Origin: WRAV01 sp050950205
GTDB taxonomy: Bacteria; Bacillota; Clostridia; Oscillospirales; Ruminococcaceae
Assembly: GCA_050950205.1 (NCBI GenBank)
Contig: JBMNHF010000020.1
Location: 164,236-228,235, forward strand
Length of the DNA: 64,000 nucleotides
Reading direction: 5' to 3'
A program made the position numbers and the translations under genes. A model generated the notes under the pieces. That model searched no databases and was not told the origin of the DNA. It saw nothing but the letters and a program-made list of their open reading frames with translations. How positions within the stretch are numbered: position 1 is the first letter of the stretch; each line of letters opens with the position of its first letter. Below, in pieces: positions 33,684 to 42,610 of the stretch.

Positions 33684-35024
33684 TTAGAAGGCGATCTGCT
33701 TAAACAGGGCAATCAAACAGAGGATGATGGCCAGCGGCACATACACAAAGCGCCCCACGTTGTACCAGAAAGCGCCGCGGGGTTTCTGGGCGCCTTTGTT
33801 GACTTCGTCCAGCAAATCCTCTTTCTTCATCACCCAGAACCAGGAGATGGCGCCCAGGGTAGCGCCGATGGGAATGATGTAAATGGAGATGAGATCCATC
33901 CAGGGCCCCCAGCGGAAGATAGGCTCCATATGAAGGCCGATTCCCAGACAAATAACACATAAAATGAGGAGCATCACCTTGCGGTTAAGCTTTTTAGACT
34001 TGTACATCAAGGATTCGCCCACTGCCTCAAACATATTTTGCAGAGAGCTGACTCCCGCAAAGATCATGGCGGTATACAGAATGATGGCAAACAGGCGGCC
34101 CATGGGAATATCCTGCAGAATTTTGGGCAGGGTGACAAACAAAAGCCCGGGACCGGCATTGACATCTACGTTATAGGCAAAGCAGGCAGGGATGATTACC
34201 AACGCCGCCACCATTGCCGCAATGGTGTCAAAGATTGCGGTTCTTTGGGCAACGCCTACCACATCCTCGTTGTCGTCAAGGTAGGCACCATACACAATCA
34301 TGCCGCTGCCGGTAACGGAAAGGGAAAAGAACGCCTGACCCATGGCCCAGACCCACACCATGGGATCCTTGAGCTTGGACCATTCGGGGGTAAACATGAA
34401 CTTGTAGCCCTCTACAGAGCCGGGCAACATAGCCACTCGAATTGCCAGGATAATAAAAATCCCAAAGAATACCGGCATCATCACTTTATTGGATTTTTCG
34501 ATGCTGTTTGCCCCCAGCAGCAGGGTCAGCAATGTGCCCACCACCACAATAATATGGTAGGGAATTACCGAGTAATTGGTCATGGCAAAGCTCTCAAACC
34601 ACACTCCAGTATCCACCGTCATCAAAGAGCCGGTTAAGGAGTTGGCAAAGGCTTTCAACACATAGGCAATAATCACCGCATAGCCCAATGCAATACACAT
34701 GGAACCTGCCAAAGGAAGCCAGCCTATGTATTTGCCAATTTTGCCCTTCCCTGTGGATTGCCAAGCCTTTTGGTAGGCTCCCACCGTTCCGGTTTTGGCT
34801 CTGCGGCCTACGGCATATTCCGCGGCCAACCCTACAAACCCAAATATGGCAATAAAAATAAGGTAAGCCACCAGAAAGGCTGCTCCCCCATATTGCCCTA
34901 CCTTGTAGGGAAATCCCCATACGTTGGCCATGCCAACGGCCGATCCCACTGCCGCAACAACAAATCCCCATTTGGACGAAAACTGTGATGCTCTACTCGT
35001 TGCTGTTTCGGGCGAATGTTTCAT
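33684..35024 (-). CDS. Sodium-dependent neurotransmitter symporter-family transporter
   Basis: The 446-residue protein has 11 to 12 predicted membrane segments and the NSS signature GFVVAAVGSAVGMANVWGFPYKVGQYGGAAFL near residue 20-50. It carries amino acids or related solutes with sodium. The canonical Arg in the W-R-FPY motif is Gly here, which removes a residue used in the LeuT extracellular gate; the consequence is unclear. GGAGGAGAGG lies upstream of the ATG at 35024. It is a single gene. Confidence 0.85.
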   Translation of the reverse strand: MKHSPETATSRASQFSSKWGFVVAAVGSAVGMANVWGFPYKVGQYGGAAFLVAYLIFIAIFGFVGLAAEYAVGRRAKTGTVGAYQKAWQSTGKGKIGKYIGWLPLAGSMCIALGYAVIIAYVLKAFANSLTGSLMTVDTGVWFESFAMTNYSVIPYHIIVVVGTLLTLLLGANSIEKSNKVMMPVFFGIFIILAIRVAMLPGSVEGYKFMFTPEWSKLKDPMVWVWAMGQAFFSLSVTGSGMIVYGAYLDDNEDVVGVAQRTAIFDTIAAMVAALVIIPACFAYNVDVNAGPGLLFVTLPKILQDIPMGRLFAIILYTAMIFAGVSSLQNMFEAVGESLMYKSKKLNRKVMLLILCVICLGIGLHMEPIFRWGPWMDLISIYIIPIGATLGAISWFWVMKKEDLLDEVNKGAQKPRGAFWYNVGRFVYVPLAIILCLIALFKQIAF

Positions 35025-35130
35025 ACCCCTCTCCTCCATCAAACATCTCTGATAAGCCGCAAATAACCCAAAAACAAAGCATTGGGTGGTTGGATCAAGG
35101 CTTTTCCCTTCTGTCTATCCAACGATATTA

Positions 35131-35159
35131 ACATTAACAGAATACCTGCTGAGTGTCAA
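35131..35159 (-). promoter_or_regulatory. Sigma-A promoter for the sodium symporter gene
   Basis: On the minus strand TTGACA (35159-35154) and TAATGT (35136-35131) are 17 bases apart. The rest of 35160-35388 holds only the ger operon terminator. Confidence 0.7.
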
Positions 35160-35258
35160 GGCTTTAAACTGCTAAAACGCAACGCCATTGCGGGGTGACA
35201 GCCTCATTTTTGCCTGCAATTCTCCCCCTTACTTTTTACCTTTTTGAAAAGGTACACA

Positions 35259-35298
35259 AAACTTCCCGCCACTCTTTTATTCGAGCAGCGGGAAGTTG
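35259..35298 (-). terminator. Terminator of the gerA-type operon
   Basis: AACTTCCCGC and GCGGGAAGTT form a perfect 10-bp stem downstream of the last germination gene; on the minus strand it is followed by TTTGTG. Confidence 0.65.
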
Positions 35299-35388
35299 TA
35301 AAACGAAAACCGTTTTTAGAAATGGAGAGGTCGCTTCCTGTGCTTGTACCCTGCACCATGTAAAATCCCTTCTGCCAAGCAAACCAAT

Positions 35389-36510
35389 TTATTGCGATGC
35401 GTCGGCAGGAGTTTGCGCCTCCTTCTTCTTCTGTTTTTTTGTGTAAATTTCGGCGGAGATCCAAACGATAACAGGGATGATAACCTGAAAGGGCAGAGAA
35501 TAAAAGGGGTAGTACTCCAAAAAAGCAAACATTTCCATGGTGCTTTTATAGAGAAAGACGCAAAGAGCCAGGGCTAACATTCCCGCCGGCATTACAAAAG
35601 TTCGGGGGTGTGGCAACGCAAACAAATTGGCGATGCCCTTGCTGGCCGCCAGCAGGCATACCGTAATTTTAACAATGCCCGCATGAATAAAATTGGAGGA
35701 AATAGAACTTTCGATTCTGGCTAAAAAATCTCCGACTTCGATGGTTCTCACTCCGGTGTAGGAGGGATAGTAACTCTGATCCTTTAGCGCACTTCCCAGC
35801 AAAGGCAAGTTGCGGATAAAAACTGTAAGAAATATGGCTACCAGTATCCCCATGGAACAAAAGTATATCTTATGAACTTTTTGACAATCCTGTCGATACA
35901 AACAGTCGGCCGCACACAAAAAAATGATGCTTTCTGCAAAAGGAAAGGCAAAAATGCCAAAGGTGTCTTTTGCGATCTGGGAAGGCGATGCTTCAAACAG
36001 CGGCAGCAGGTTTTCCAAGTTTATTTGGTGCAACGAGGTGCAAAAGGTAAACAATATGACAAAAAGAACAAAGCAAAAGGCAAAAACCGACCATTTTCCA
36101 ACAACCAGTATCCCACTGCGAGCAAGATAGACGGTAATCCAGAACATGAGGATCATAATCACAAGCTGCGGAGTTTCGGGCATGTCAAACACCTGAATAA
36201 AATCCGCAAAGTTGTGCAAAACCAGTGCCGCAAGGTGCACCGCATACCATACCAGCAATACAGTAAAGATTTTGCCCACAATCTTGCCCAATGTAATTTC
36301 CATTACTTGAAATAGATTCTTTTCCGGAAACAGCTTGATGATTCGTATGTGCATCAGCGCAATCGGCGTGACTAAAGCAGCCCCCAGCAGGATGGCAATC
36401 CACGCATCCTGGTAGACGTTGGAGCTGATGCCCATAATCACACTGCTGCCGAATCCGAACAGTACCATAGTGAAAAGGGCCTGGTGAAAAGTTACTTTTT
36501 CATTTGGCAT
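35389..36510 (-). CDS. Germinant receptor permease subunit (GerAB/GerKB type)
   Basis: The 373-residue protein has ten predicted membrane segments in the APC-superfamily spore-germination permease pattern (NEKVTFHQALFTMVLFGFGSSVI near the start). GerAB subunits bind germinants such as amino acids in the spore inner membrane. The ATG at 36510 has AAAGG 9 bases upstream. It is the last gene of the operon gerAA-gerAC-small gene-gerAB. Confidence 0.85.
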   Translation of the reverse strand: MPNEKVTFHQALFTMVLFGFGSSVIMGISSNVYQDAWIAILLGAALVTPIALMHIRIIKLFPEKNLFQVMEITLGKIVGKIFTVLLVWYAVHLAALVLHNFADFIQVFDMPETPQLVIMILMFWITVYLARSGILVVGKWSVFAFCFVLFVILFTFCTSLHQINLENLLPLFEASPSQIAKDTFGIFAFPFAESIIFLCAADCLYRQDCQKVHKIYFCSMGILVAIFLTVFIRNLPLLGSALKDQSYYPSYTGVRTIEVGDFLARIESSISSNFIHAGIVKITVCLLAASKGIANLFALPHPRTFVMPAGMLALALCVFLYKSTMEMFAFLEYYPFYSLPFQVIIPVIVWISAEIYTKKQKKKEAQTPADASQ

Positions 36511-36558
36511 GGTGTCCATCCTTTCAGAGCTATGGGCAACGGTTTTGATGTGGAAGCT

Positions 36559-36780
36559 TTATCCCTTGATTTTAAAAAGGGCATCCAAAACCTTGGTTAT
36601 TCCACCAAAGAGTGATGGTATCGTGGTGAAAAAGCTATAGGTAATCAATCCACAAAAGCTAACCAACATCATGGTATAGTAAACAACCTTTTCCCGTTTG
36701 AGCTGCATTTGTTTCATCAGTGTCAAGGCGTCTACCAGCAGGGCCGATAAAAAGAATAGCACAACAACGGCGGTAAGCAT
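36559..36780 (-). CDS. Small two-helix membrane protein in ger operon
   Basis: The 73-residue protein has two hydrophobic segments (residues 1-20 and 34-62), split by the basic stretch KQMQLKREK. It lies between the GerAC- and GerAB-like genes with GGGAGG ahead of the ATG. Some clostridial receptors carry a fourth small subunit, GerXD, of about this size and topology; I infer that role from position only. Confidence 0.7.
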   Translation of the reverse strand: MLTAVVVLFFLSALLVDALTLMKQMQLKREKVVYYTMMLVSFCGLITYSFFTTIPSLFGGITKVLDALFKIKG

Positions 36781-36794
36781 GCCAATCCTCCCAG

Positions 36795-37931
36795 CTACTT
36801 GATGAATGCGGAATTGGAGATTTGCACCTTGGAAGAAACCTCGACCTCAACAGTAGGGTAAATATCTTCCCAATGGGGTTCCAATTGCTGCCATAGCTTC
36901 AGATCCTTCCGGTAGATCATTTCTCCAAAGCCAAAGACATCGGTGCGAAATTCATTCTGCAGTGTGGATACCACATCCCGAATGTTTGTCTCCAGCTTTT
37001 CCTCTGCAGCATGTTCCAATTTTCGGATCACTTCCTGATCCATCATGGACAGGCCGGCAAGATTTTCTGCAGCGGCCACACTGGTTTTGGTTTTGATGGT
37101 TACCTTTATCTTGTTATCTTGGTACGAAACAGACTTTTTGGTTTTGTTTTTTATAATTTCCAAAGTAATATCGTCGGTTTCCAAATCGGTTACCGAAAGA
37201 GTGAGAAGGCCCCCCACAATTTTATCTTCTACAAACAGAGCATATTTGGACTGATCCGGTGTTAAATAGCCAATTAATTTATCGCCTTTTAAAACGCCAA
37301 TCCCGTTGAGCTCGGGAATTTCCTTGTTGACATTTTTTGTTTTGTGAAGCACCGGCAACATAACCGAATTTCGTTTTGTGTGGAGACTGCCGAATATCTG
37401 AAACATCTTCATATTGGTAGAGCTGGCGCTTATCTTATTATCTTCCCGGATGATGTCGTGAAGACTTGCAGACATAATTCCTTTGTTTTCTTCGGTTGTT
37501 TCCAGGATTTCTGCTGCGGTCTCCTCTTGGGAAAGAACGACATTGATTGTCTCTCTGCACTCGCCATCCCGCAAAAACCAATCCATAATGGGCTTGATTC
37601 CCATTTCCTGCACAATTTGGTGACTGATCACCAATACATTGGAGCTTCCAAAATACAGCCGATCGTCTTCTTTTCGTTTGGCATTTCTTGCTGCCTCGAA
37701 CAGAGTTTTACCTTGAGACCGAATGATTCTGCCCCCAATGGTAGACTGTTTGTCGGCACCTGTCAGGTCGGCAACTTCATAGTCCACTAAAAACAGCTTG
37801 TTTTCCTTGTCGTAATCAACGGCAATGCCTACCACAATATTCAGTTGATCCAGGCCCTTGTAGCTCCAGCAGCCGCTCAAAACAAAGGCCATCACCAGGG
37901 ACATCAAGCAAGCTAAAGTCCGCCTACCCAT
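36795..37931 (-). CDS. Germinant receptor lipoprotein subunit (GerAC/GerKC type)
   Basis: The 378-residue product has a lipoprotein signal ending in VLSGC, then the Ger(x)C pattern: WSYKGLDQLNIVVGIAVDYD, an RIIRSQGKTLFEAARNAKRKEDDRLYFGSSNVLVIS block and a C-terminal domain with ENIRD-type repeats. GerAC is anchored on the outer face of the spore inner membrane. Its start overlaps the end of gerAA by eight bases. Confidence 0.9.
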   Translation of the reverse strand: MGRRTLACLMSLVMAFVLSGCWSYKGLDQLNIVVGIAVDYDKENKLFLVDYEVADLTGADKQSTIGGRIIRSQGKTLFEAARNAKRKEDDRLYFGSSNVLVISHQIVQEMGIKPIMDWFLRDGECRETINVVLSQEETAAEILETTEENKGIMSASLHDIIREDNKISASSTNMKMFQIFGSLHTKRNSVMLPVLHKTKNVNKEIPELNGIGVLKGDKLIGYLTPDQSKYALFVEDKIVGGLLTLSVTDLETDDITLEIIKNKTKKSVSYQDNKIKVTIKTKTSVAAAENLAGLSMMDQEVIRKLEHAAEEKLETNIRDVVSTLQNEFRTDVFGFGEMIYRKDLKLWQQLEPHWEDIYPTVEVEVSSKVQISNSAFIK

Positions 37932-39477
37932 GGTTGTTTCCCTCCGTTTGGCGCACTTTGTTGCGGGACAGCCTATCCGGCCGCTCGATCATTTTGGGCC
38001 AAGGTGCCCGGAAGAATATATCTTTGTTGGCCTGGAATTTCAGGCTGCCCTTGAGGGAAACCTGTTCCACGCCAAAAGACGTCAGACTACAGATATGAAC
38101 CAGCATCAGCCCAAGCCCAATGGAAAGGCCAAAAGATCCAAAGGCCGAGGCAAAAGCCAGCACAATAATGCGCCAAGCTGCAATGGGTGCATTGAGCTTG
38201 GGCACCAAAAGTCCGGTAATGCCTGTAGCTGCCACCATAATAATCATAGGGGCAGCCACCAGATTGGCTTCCACCGCCGCCTGACCAATGACCAGGGCGC
38301 CCACAATACTCAAAGCCTGACCGATGTTGGAGGGCATCCGAACTCCCGTTTCCCGCAACAGATCAAACACCAGTAACATCACCACGGCTTCTAGCGCTGC
38401 CGGAAGAGGCACGCTTTGCCGCTCCAGAGCAATTTTCATGAGCAGTTGCAAAGGCAGCATTTCCTGATGAAATGCCACCACAGCGATATAGAATCCCGGT
38501 ACCGCCACCGTTAATAGAAAAGCGCTAATGCGCAGCATACGAGAAAAAGAGGCATAGTAAAAGTTATAGTAGTAATCCTCGTTGCTTTGGAAGTTTTCAA
38601 TAAACAGATAGGGTATGGTGGTGGCCATAGGGGAACCATCTACTACCATGGCGATGCGTCCTTCCAGCAGTTTAGCCGCAACAACATCGGGCCGCTCGGT
38701 GTAGCCTGTTGTGCGAAAGGTGCTGAATGGATGATCCCGGATATTTTCTGCAATATAATTTTCTTCCAGCACACCGTCTATATCAATTTTATTGATGCGG
38801 CGATACAACTCGTTGAGAACTTCCTTGTTTACCACACTTTCGATATAACAAATGCACACCGAGGTTTGGGTGATTCTACCCAGGGTGAGCTTTTTTATTT
38901 TCAGCTCATGGGTGCGCAGCCGCCGCATAATTTGAGAAATATTCTGGGTTAAGGATTCCGTAAACCCCTCTCGCGGTCCTCCCAGCACCTTTTCGTTTTC
39001 CGGTTCGGTGATGGAGCGCAGCGCAAAATTTTTCGTGTTTAGAATTGCCGCCTGGGGACAACCATCCGCAAATAAAATGGTATCTCCATAGGTAACGTTC
39101 TCCACAATGCTTTTAAACTGATCGGTTACTTGGGATTCGCCCACCTGCACCACACTGGTAAGCAGGCAATCCACCAGGGAGCCTTTTCCGGCGGGGGTTA
39201 AAAGCATCAGGGGCTTGACAATATTGGTATTGATAATCTCGGAGCTGACCATCCCATCACAAAAAACAATGCCATACCGGGCAGGATGTTTTCCTTCGGT
39301 TTCTATGACTTTATAGCGTATCATATCCATATCGGCAAACAGCTTTTTGACCATGGCCATATTCTCATCCAGAGAAGGCTTTACCTTCTCCTCCTCCAAA
39401 GAGCCATTCAACTGCTCGACGCTTTGATCCAAATTCTGAATTTTGGGGTCTCGTTTCTTTTTCCAAAACTGTTTCAT
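37924..39477 (-). CDS. Germinant receptor subunit A (GerAA/GerKA type)
   Basis: The 517-residue protein has a soluble N-terminal domain (to about 270), including EGFTESLTQNISQIMRRLRT and TVCICYIESVVNKEVL-like blocks, then about five membrane segments from residue 290 containing PLQLLMKIALERQSVPLPAALEAVVMLLVFDLLRETGVRMP. GerAA drives germinant-dependent signalling. ATG 39477 has GGGGGAGG upstream; the earlier ATG at 39588 lies upstream of the sigma-G-like promoter, so it is not used. Confidence 0.93.
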   Translation of the reverse strand: MKQFWKKKRDPKIQNLDQSVEQLNGSLEEEKVKPSLDENMAMVKKLFADMDMIRYKVIETEGKHPARYGIVFCDGMVSSEIINTNIVKPLMLLTPAGKGSLVDCLLTSVVQVGESQVTDQFKSIVENVTYGDTILFADGCPQAAILNTKNFALRSITEPENEKVLGGPREGFTESLTQNISQIMRRLRTHELKIKKLTLGRITQTSVCICYIESVVNKEVLNELYRRINKIDIDGVLEENYIAENIRDHPFSTFRTTGYTERPDVVAAKLLEGRIAMVVDGSPMATTIPYLFIENFQSNEDYYYNFYYASFSRMLRISAFLLTVAVPGFYIAVVAFHQEMLPLQLLMKIALERQSVPLPAALEAVVMLLVFDLLRETGVRMPSNIGQALSIVGALVIGQAAVEANLVAAPMIIMVAATGITGLLVPKLNAPIAAWRIIVLAFASAFGSFGLSIGLGLMLVHICSLTSFGVEQVSLKGSLKFQANKDIFFRAPWPKMIERPDRLSRNKVRQTEGNNHG

Positions 39478-39508
39478 TGTATCCTCCCCCAAAGCAAATT
39501 GTAGTTTA

Positions 39509-39539
39509 TAGTATGAATAACACAGCTGCCTTTTATGCA
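39509..39539 (-). promoter_or_regulatory. Sigma-G/sigma-F promoter for the gerA-type operon
   Basis: On the minus strand TGCATA (39539-39534), an 18-base spacer and CATACTA (39515-39509) match the sigma-G consensus. It lies 31 bases upstream of gerAA, as expected for forespore expression of a germinant receptor. Confidence 0.85.
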
Positions 39540-39540
39540 G

Positions 39541-39573
39541 AACAAGGGCAAGCCGGATGGGAGCTTGCCCTTG
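39541..39573. repeat. Strong inverted repeat upstream of the ger promoter
   Basis: An 11-bp perfect stem (CAAGGGCAAGC/GCTTGCCCTTG) with a 9-base loop lies between the gene at 39788 and the ger operon. It has no T-tract on either strand, so its role is uncertain. Bases 39574-39787 hold nothing else I can support. Confidence 0.5.
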
Positions 39574-39787
39574 TAGGAAGCCTGTCAAAACACCATGAAA
39601 AAAAGCAGGTGACTTGCGTCATCTGCTTTTGGAATTTAAAAGTGTTTTTTTTGCAGGCAACCGGCGAATTTTCCGCCAGCACCCCTCTTGCAGGATACCT
39701 GCAATCATTTTAATCCTCATTGGGTGGAAGAATCCCTCCGCCCGATGGACGCCAAGCCCGGTGTGGCTGAAGTGTGCCGATGGAGTC

Positions 39788-40303
39788 CTATTTTAAGCCT
39801 TGGGATAAGCCCTGTTCCATCTGGTCCAGAAGCTTTTTTTGGTTGGGGAGCAGCATTCGGCGGGGAGTGGCCGCCAAATACTGTGTGCACAGGTCAGCCA
39901 ATTCCTCTCTCTTCAGGTAAGGCAGCAGCGGAATCAAGTGGTACTCCGCAGCTAACAGATACCACTTTATATCCAAGGGCAGCTGGCGGGGATTCAACAT
40001 CAGCACCACCTGCGCAGCCTCTTTGGCGTAGGAAAAGCATAAATCCGGAAGCTCTTTGATATAGGCAGCCAAGATCTTTTCCAGACCACTCACCGCCTCG
40101 GCCACCTGATCATAAAAGGCAAGGCCCCTGGCATCTGCCTGAGTAGGCTGGGAACCGGCCAGCCATCCCCGAAACACATCTCCAATACCCCGTTGCTTGG
40201 GTGTTGACTGGCTGTCGGCTCTATAGTTGTCGTAAACCGCCTTGAGTGTGTGAAAGGACTCGGACAACTGCTGCTGGGCTTGCGTGAAACGATCCGGATT
40301 CAT
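39788..40303 (-). CDS. Hypothetical protein (171 aa)
   Basis: The product is soluble and helical, with no signal peptide or recognisable motif; its C-terminal half is LPLDIKWYLLAAEYHLIPLLPYLKREELADL. AAAGGAG precedes the ATG. It stands between the dha-type operon terminator and the ger operon and may be a single gene. I recognise no family. Confidence 0.6.
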   Translation of the reverse strand: MNPDRFTQAQQQLSESFHTLKAVYDNYRADSQSTPKQRGIGDVFRGWLAGSQPTQADARGLAFYDQVAEAVSGLEKILAAYIKELPDLCFSYAKEAAQVVLMLNPRQLPLDIKWYLLAAEYHLIPLLPYLKREELADLCTQYLAATPRRMLLPNQKKLLDQMEQGLSQGLK

Positions 40304-40349
40304 TTTGCTACTCCTTTGCAGTAAAGATGAACCAATCTGGATTTGTATA

Positions 40350-40386
40350 AAAAAGCAGTATATGCGTTTGCACGCAATACCGCTTT
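40350..40386 (-). terminator. Terminator of the dha/tetrose-type operon
   Basis: AAAGCGGTATTGCGT and ACGCATATACTGCTTT form an imperfect long stem followed on the minus strand by TTTTTTATAC, just past the rpiB-like gene. Confidence 0.75.
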
Positions 40387-40393
40387 GATTGGT

Positions 40394-40831
40394 TTACAGC
40401 TCTGCGTATTGACGAATTCGATCTATCTTTGGCTGGGACGGACTTCCCTCTTCAAATTCGGATTCTAAAAATACTTCGGCCAGTTTTTCCATAAGTTTAA
40501 TTCCGGTGGTAAAAGCGCCAAAACAGGCAATATTGGCATCGTTGCTTTTTCGCGCCCGCTCGGCCGAGTACACGTCGCTTATCAAAGCCGCATAGGCTCC
40601 TTTTACTTTGTTGGCCGCCAAGGAAACGCCAATTCCCGTGCCGCAAATTAAAATGCCTCTGTCGTACTCACCTGCAACCACCGCCTTTGCTACCTCAAAG
40701 GCGACATTGGCGTAGATGACATCCTCGCTGCCGAAATCTTGAACATGATAGCCCTTTTTCCGCAGAAATTGAATGAGGGCCTCTTTTGCCTGAGCGGCAT
40801 TTGGATCACAACCGATGGCTATGGTATGCAA
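40394..40831 (-). CDS. RpiB/LacAB family sugar-phosphate isomerase
   Basis: The 145-residue protein has the RpiB pattern: IGCDPNAAQAKEALIQFLRKKGY, catalytic Cys in ILICGTGIGVSLAANKV (near residue 65) and DAN.ACFGA..TG. The family includes ribose-5-phosphate and tetrose-phosphate isomerases (DerI). Start is TTG at 40831 with AAAGGGG 8 bases upstream. As the last gene of an operon with DhaK/DhaL-type kinases, it probably isomerises a ketose phosphate. Confidence 0.85.
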   Translation of the reverse strand: MHTIAIGCDPNAAQAKEALIQFLRKKGYHVQDFGSEDVIYANVAFEVAKAVVAGEYDRGILICGTGIGVSLAANKVKGAYAALISDVYSAERARKSNDANIACFGAFTTGIKLMEKLAEVFLESEFEEGSPSQPKIDRIRQYAEL

Positions 40832-40855
40832 ACCAACTACCCCTTTCTTTTAATT

Positions 40856-41497
40856 TTAAGCCATAGCCTTTTGCATGCCGTTGGCCATGGCTTCCAAAAT
40901 GATAAAGCAGGAGGTAGCACCTGCATCTAAAACTCCCCGGGAGCGTTCCCCTAATCTGGAAGACCGGCCGTATTTTGCCACCAAATCTTTGGTGCTGTCC
41001 TTTCCCTGGCGGGCTGCCTCAACCATGTCCTGCAACGCTGCGGGAAAGTCCTTTCCCTGGGCCTGTGCGGCCTTGAGAGCTTCCACAGCCGGGAATAGGG
41101 TATCCACCAAGGTTTTGTCTCCGGGACGGGCATCCACAATGCTGTACAGCCCCTCCAGCCCTGCCTCCATCATTGCAGTAAAGAGCGGAAGATCGATCTC
41201 CTCTGCTTCCTCTCCCCGGTCGGACATTTCCATAAACACCGTACCGTAAATCGGCCCCATGGATCCGCCAATTTTGTTGAGAAGAACCTGCCCCAACTCG
41301 AAGAGACCATCGGTAAACGTAGTGGAATTGTCTCCAAGCTGTTCTCCATAAATGGTGAACCCCTTGTTCATGTTCATTCCGTGATCCCCATCGCCAATGA
41401 GTCCGTCCACGTCTCCCAGGTACTGCTTGTTGTCCTGAATCGCCTTGACCATGTTCAGGAGAATGTCTCGTCCCTGCTCATTTTTTACCACAGCCAT
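40856..41497 (-). CDS. DhaL-type kinase subunit
   Basis: The 213-residue protein has the nucleotide-binding DhaL pattern: LIGDGDHGMNMNKGF (three metal-binding Asp/His near residues 34-41), GGSMGPIYGTVF, DARPGDKTLVDTL and SRLGERSRGVLDAGATS. It supplies the ATP site for the DhaK subunit. No DhaM phosphoryl-transfer protein is present, so phosphorylation is probably ATP-driven. It follows DhaK by 77 bases. Confidence 0.9.
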   Translation of the reverse strand: MAVVKNEQGRDILLNMVKAIQDNKQYLGDVDGLIGDGDHGMNMNKGFTIYGEQLGDNSTTFTDGLFELGQVLLNKIGGSMGPIYGTVFMEMSDRGEEAEEIDLPLFTAMMEAGLEGLYSIVDARPGDKTLVDTLFPAVEALKAAQAQGKDFPAALQDMVEAARQGKDSTKDLVAKYGRSSRLGERSRGVLDAGATSCFIILEAMANGMQKAMA

Positions 41498-41574
41498 TGC
41501 CGTTCACCTACTCTCCTTGATTTTCCTCTCTGCCGGGCTTGGGTATTCTTGAAAATCCCAAGGGCAGCAAGGCT

Positions 41575-42588
41575 TTATGGCTGCTGAAATCCAACGGTAT
41601 GTGCCTCCAGATCAATCAGTTCCTTCAGCTCCTCATCCACTTTCATAATGGTGAGAGTGGCCCCCATCATATCCAGTGAGGTAAAGTAATTCCCAACATA
41701 GGAGCGATATGTTTGGATCCCCTGAGCCTTCAACAGTTTATCAATTTCGTTGTAGAGCACATACAGCTCCATGACGGGAGTGGCACCCAGTCCGGAAACC
41801 AGCACCACAACCTCATCTCCCGCCTGGTAGGGATAATCCGGCACTACAATATCCACCATGCGCTGAGCCATTTGAGCGGCAGTTTCCAAAGGGCAAACCT
41901 CAATGCCCGGCTCCCCGTGATGGCCAATCCCCACCTCCATGGTACCCGGTTTGATTTCAAAATTGGGGTGCCCTACTGCCGGAAGAGTGCAAGGTGTCAG
42001 ACCGATTCCCACACTGCGGGTGTTGTCGATGGCCTTTTGGGCCACAGCGATTACCTCATCCAGAGTTCCACCCAAAGCTGCTTTGGCGCCGCCGCATTTC
42101 CACATCAGCACTTCTCCGGCAACTCCCCGGCGTTTTTCCCGCTGGTCTTTGGGGGCAGAAGCCACATCATCGTTGGCAATGACCGTCTTGACTACCAGGC
42201 CCTCCCGTTTGGCCATTTTGCTGGCCATTTTGACATTCATGTTGTCACCGGAATAGTTTCCGTAGAGGCAGGCAATGCCGGCACCGCCATCGGCGGCGCG
42301 AAAAGCCTCCAGAAAAGCAAGAGCGGTAGGAGAGGTGCAAATTTCACCCACGGCAGCGGCATCGCACATGTTTTTCCCCACATATCCGACGAAAGCAGGC
42401 TTATGTCCCGATCCGCCCCCGGTTACCACGCCAACCTTTCCCGCCTTGGGAGCATCCACTGCGGCAATCACTCCTCTGGCATTTTCTTCGCTGGTGACCA
42501 CTCGTTTGACGATGGATGAGTGACATTTGGCAAAGCCTTCTAACATTTCATCTACAATGTGATCGGGATTATTTAAAATACGTTGCAT
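41575..42588 (-). CDS. DhaK-type ketose kinase subunit 1
   Basis: The 337-residue protein resembles DhaK: NNPDHIVDEMLEGF, VTGGGSGHKPAFVGYVGKNMCDAAAVGEI, a NDDVASAP loop, and VGIGHHGEPGI with the substrate-binding His near residue 215. With DhaL it phosphorylates dihydroxyacetone-like ketoses. In this operon two DhaK-like genes share one DhaL. GGAGGATACATAG precedes the ATG. Confidence 0.9.
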   Translation of the reverse strand: MQRILNNPDHIVDEMLEGFAKCHSSIVKRVVTSEENARGVIAAVDAPKAGKVGVVTGGGSGHKPAFVGYVGKNMCDAAAVGEICTSPTALAFLEAFRAADGGAGIACLYGNYSGDNMNVKMASKMAKREGLVVKTVIANDDVASAPKDQREKRRGVAGEVLMWKCGGAKAALGGTLDEVIAVAQKAIDNTRSVGIGLTPCTLPAVGHPNFEIKPGTMEVGIGHHGEPGIEVCPLETAAQMAQRMVDIVVPDYPYQAGDEVVVLVSGLGATPVMELYVLYNEIDKLLKAQGIQTYRSYVGNYFTSLDMMGATLTIMKVDEELKELIDLEAHTVGFQQP

Positions 42589-42610
42589 CTATGTATCCTC
42601 CACCCTGTGT

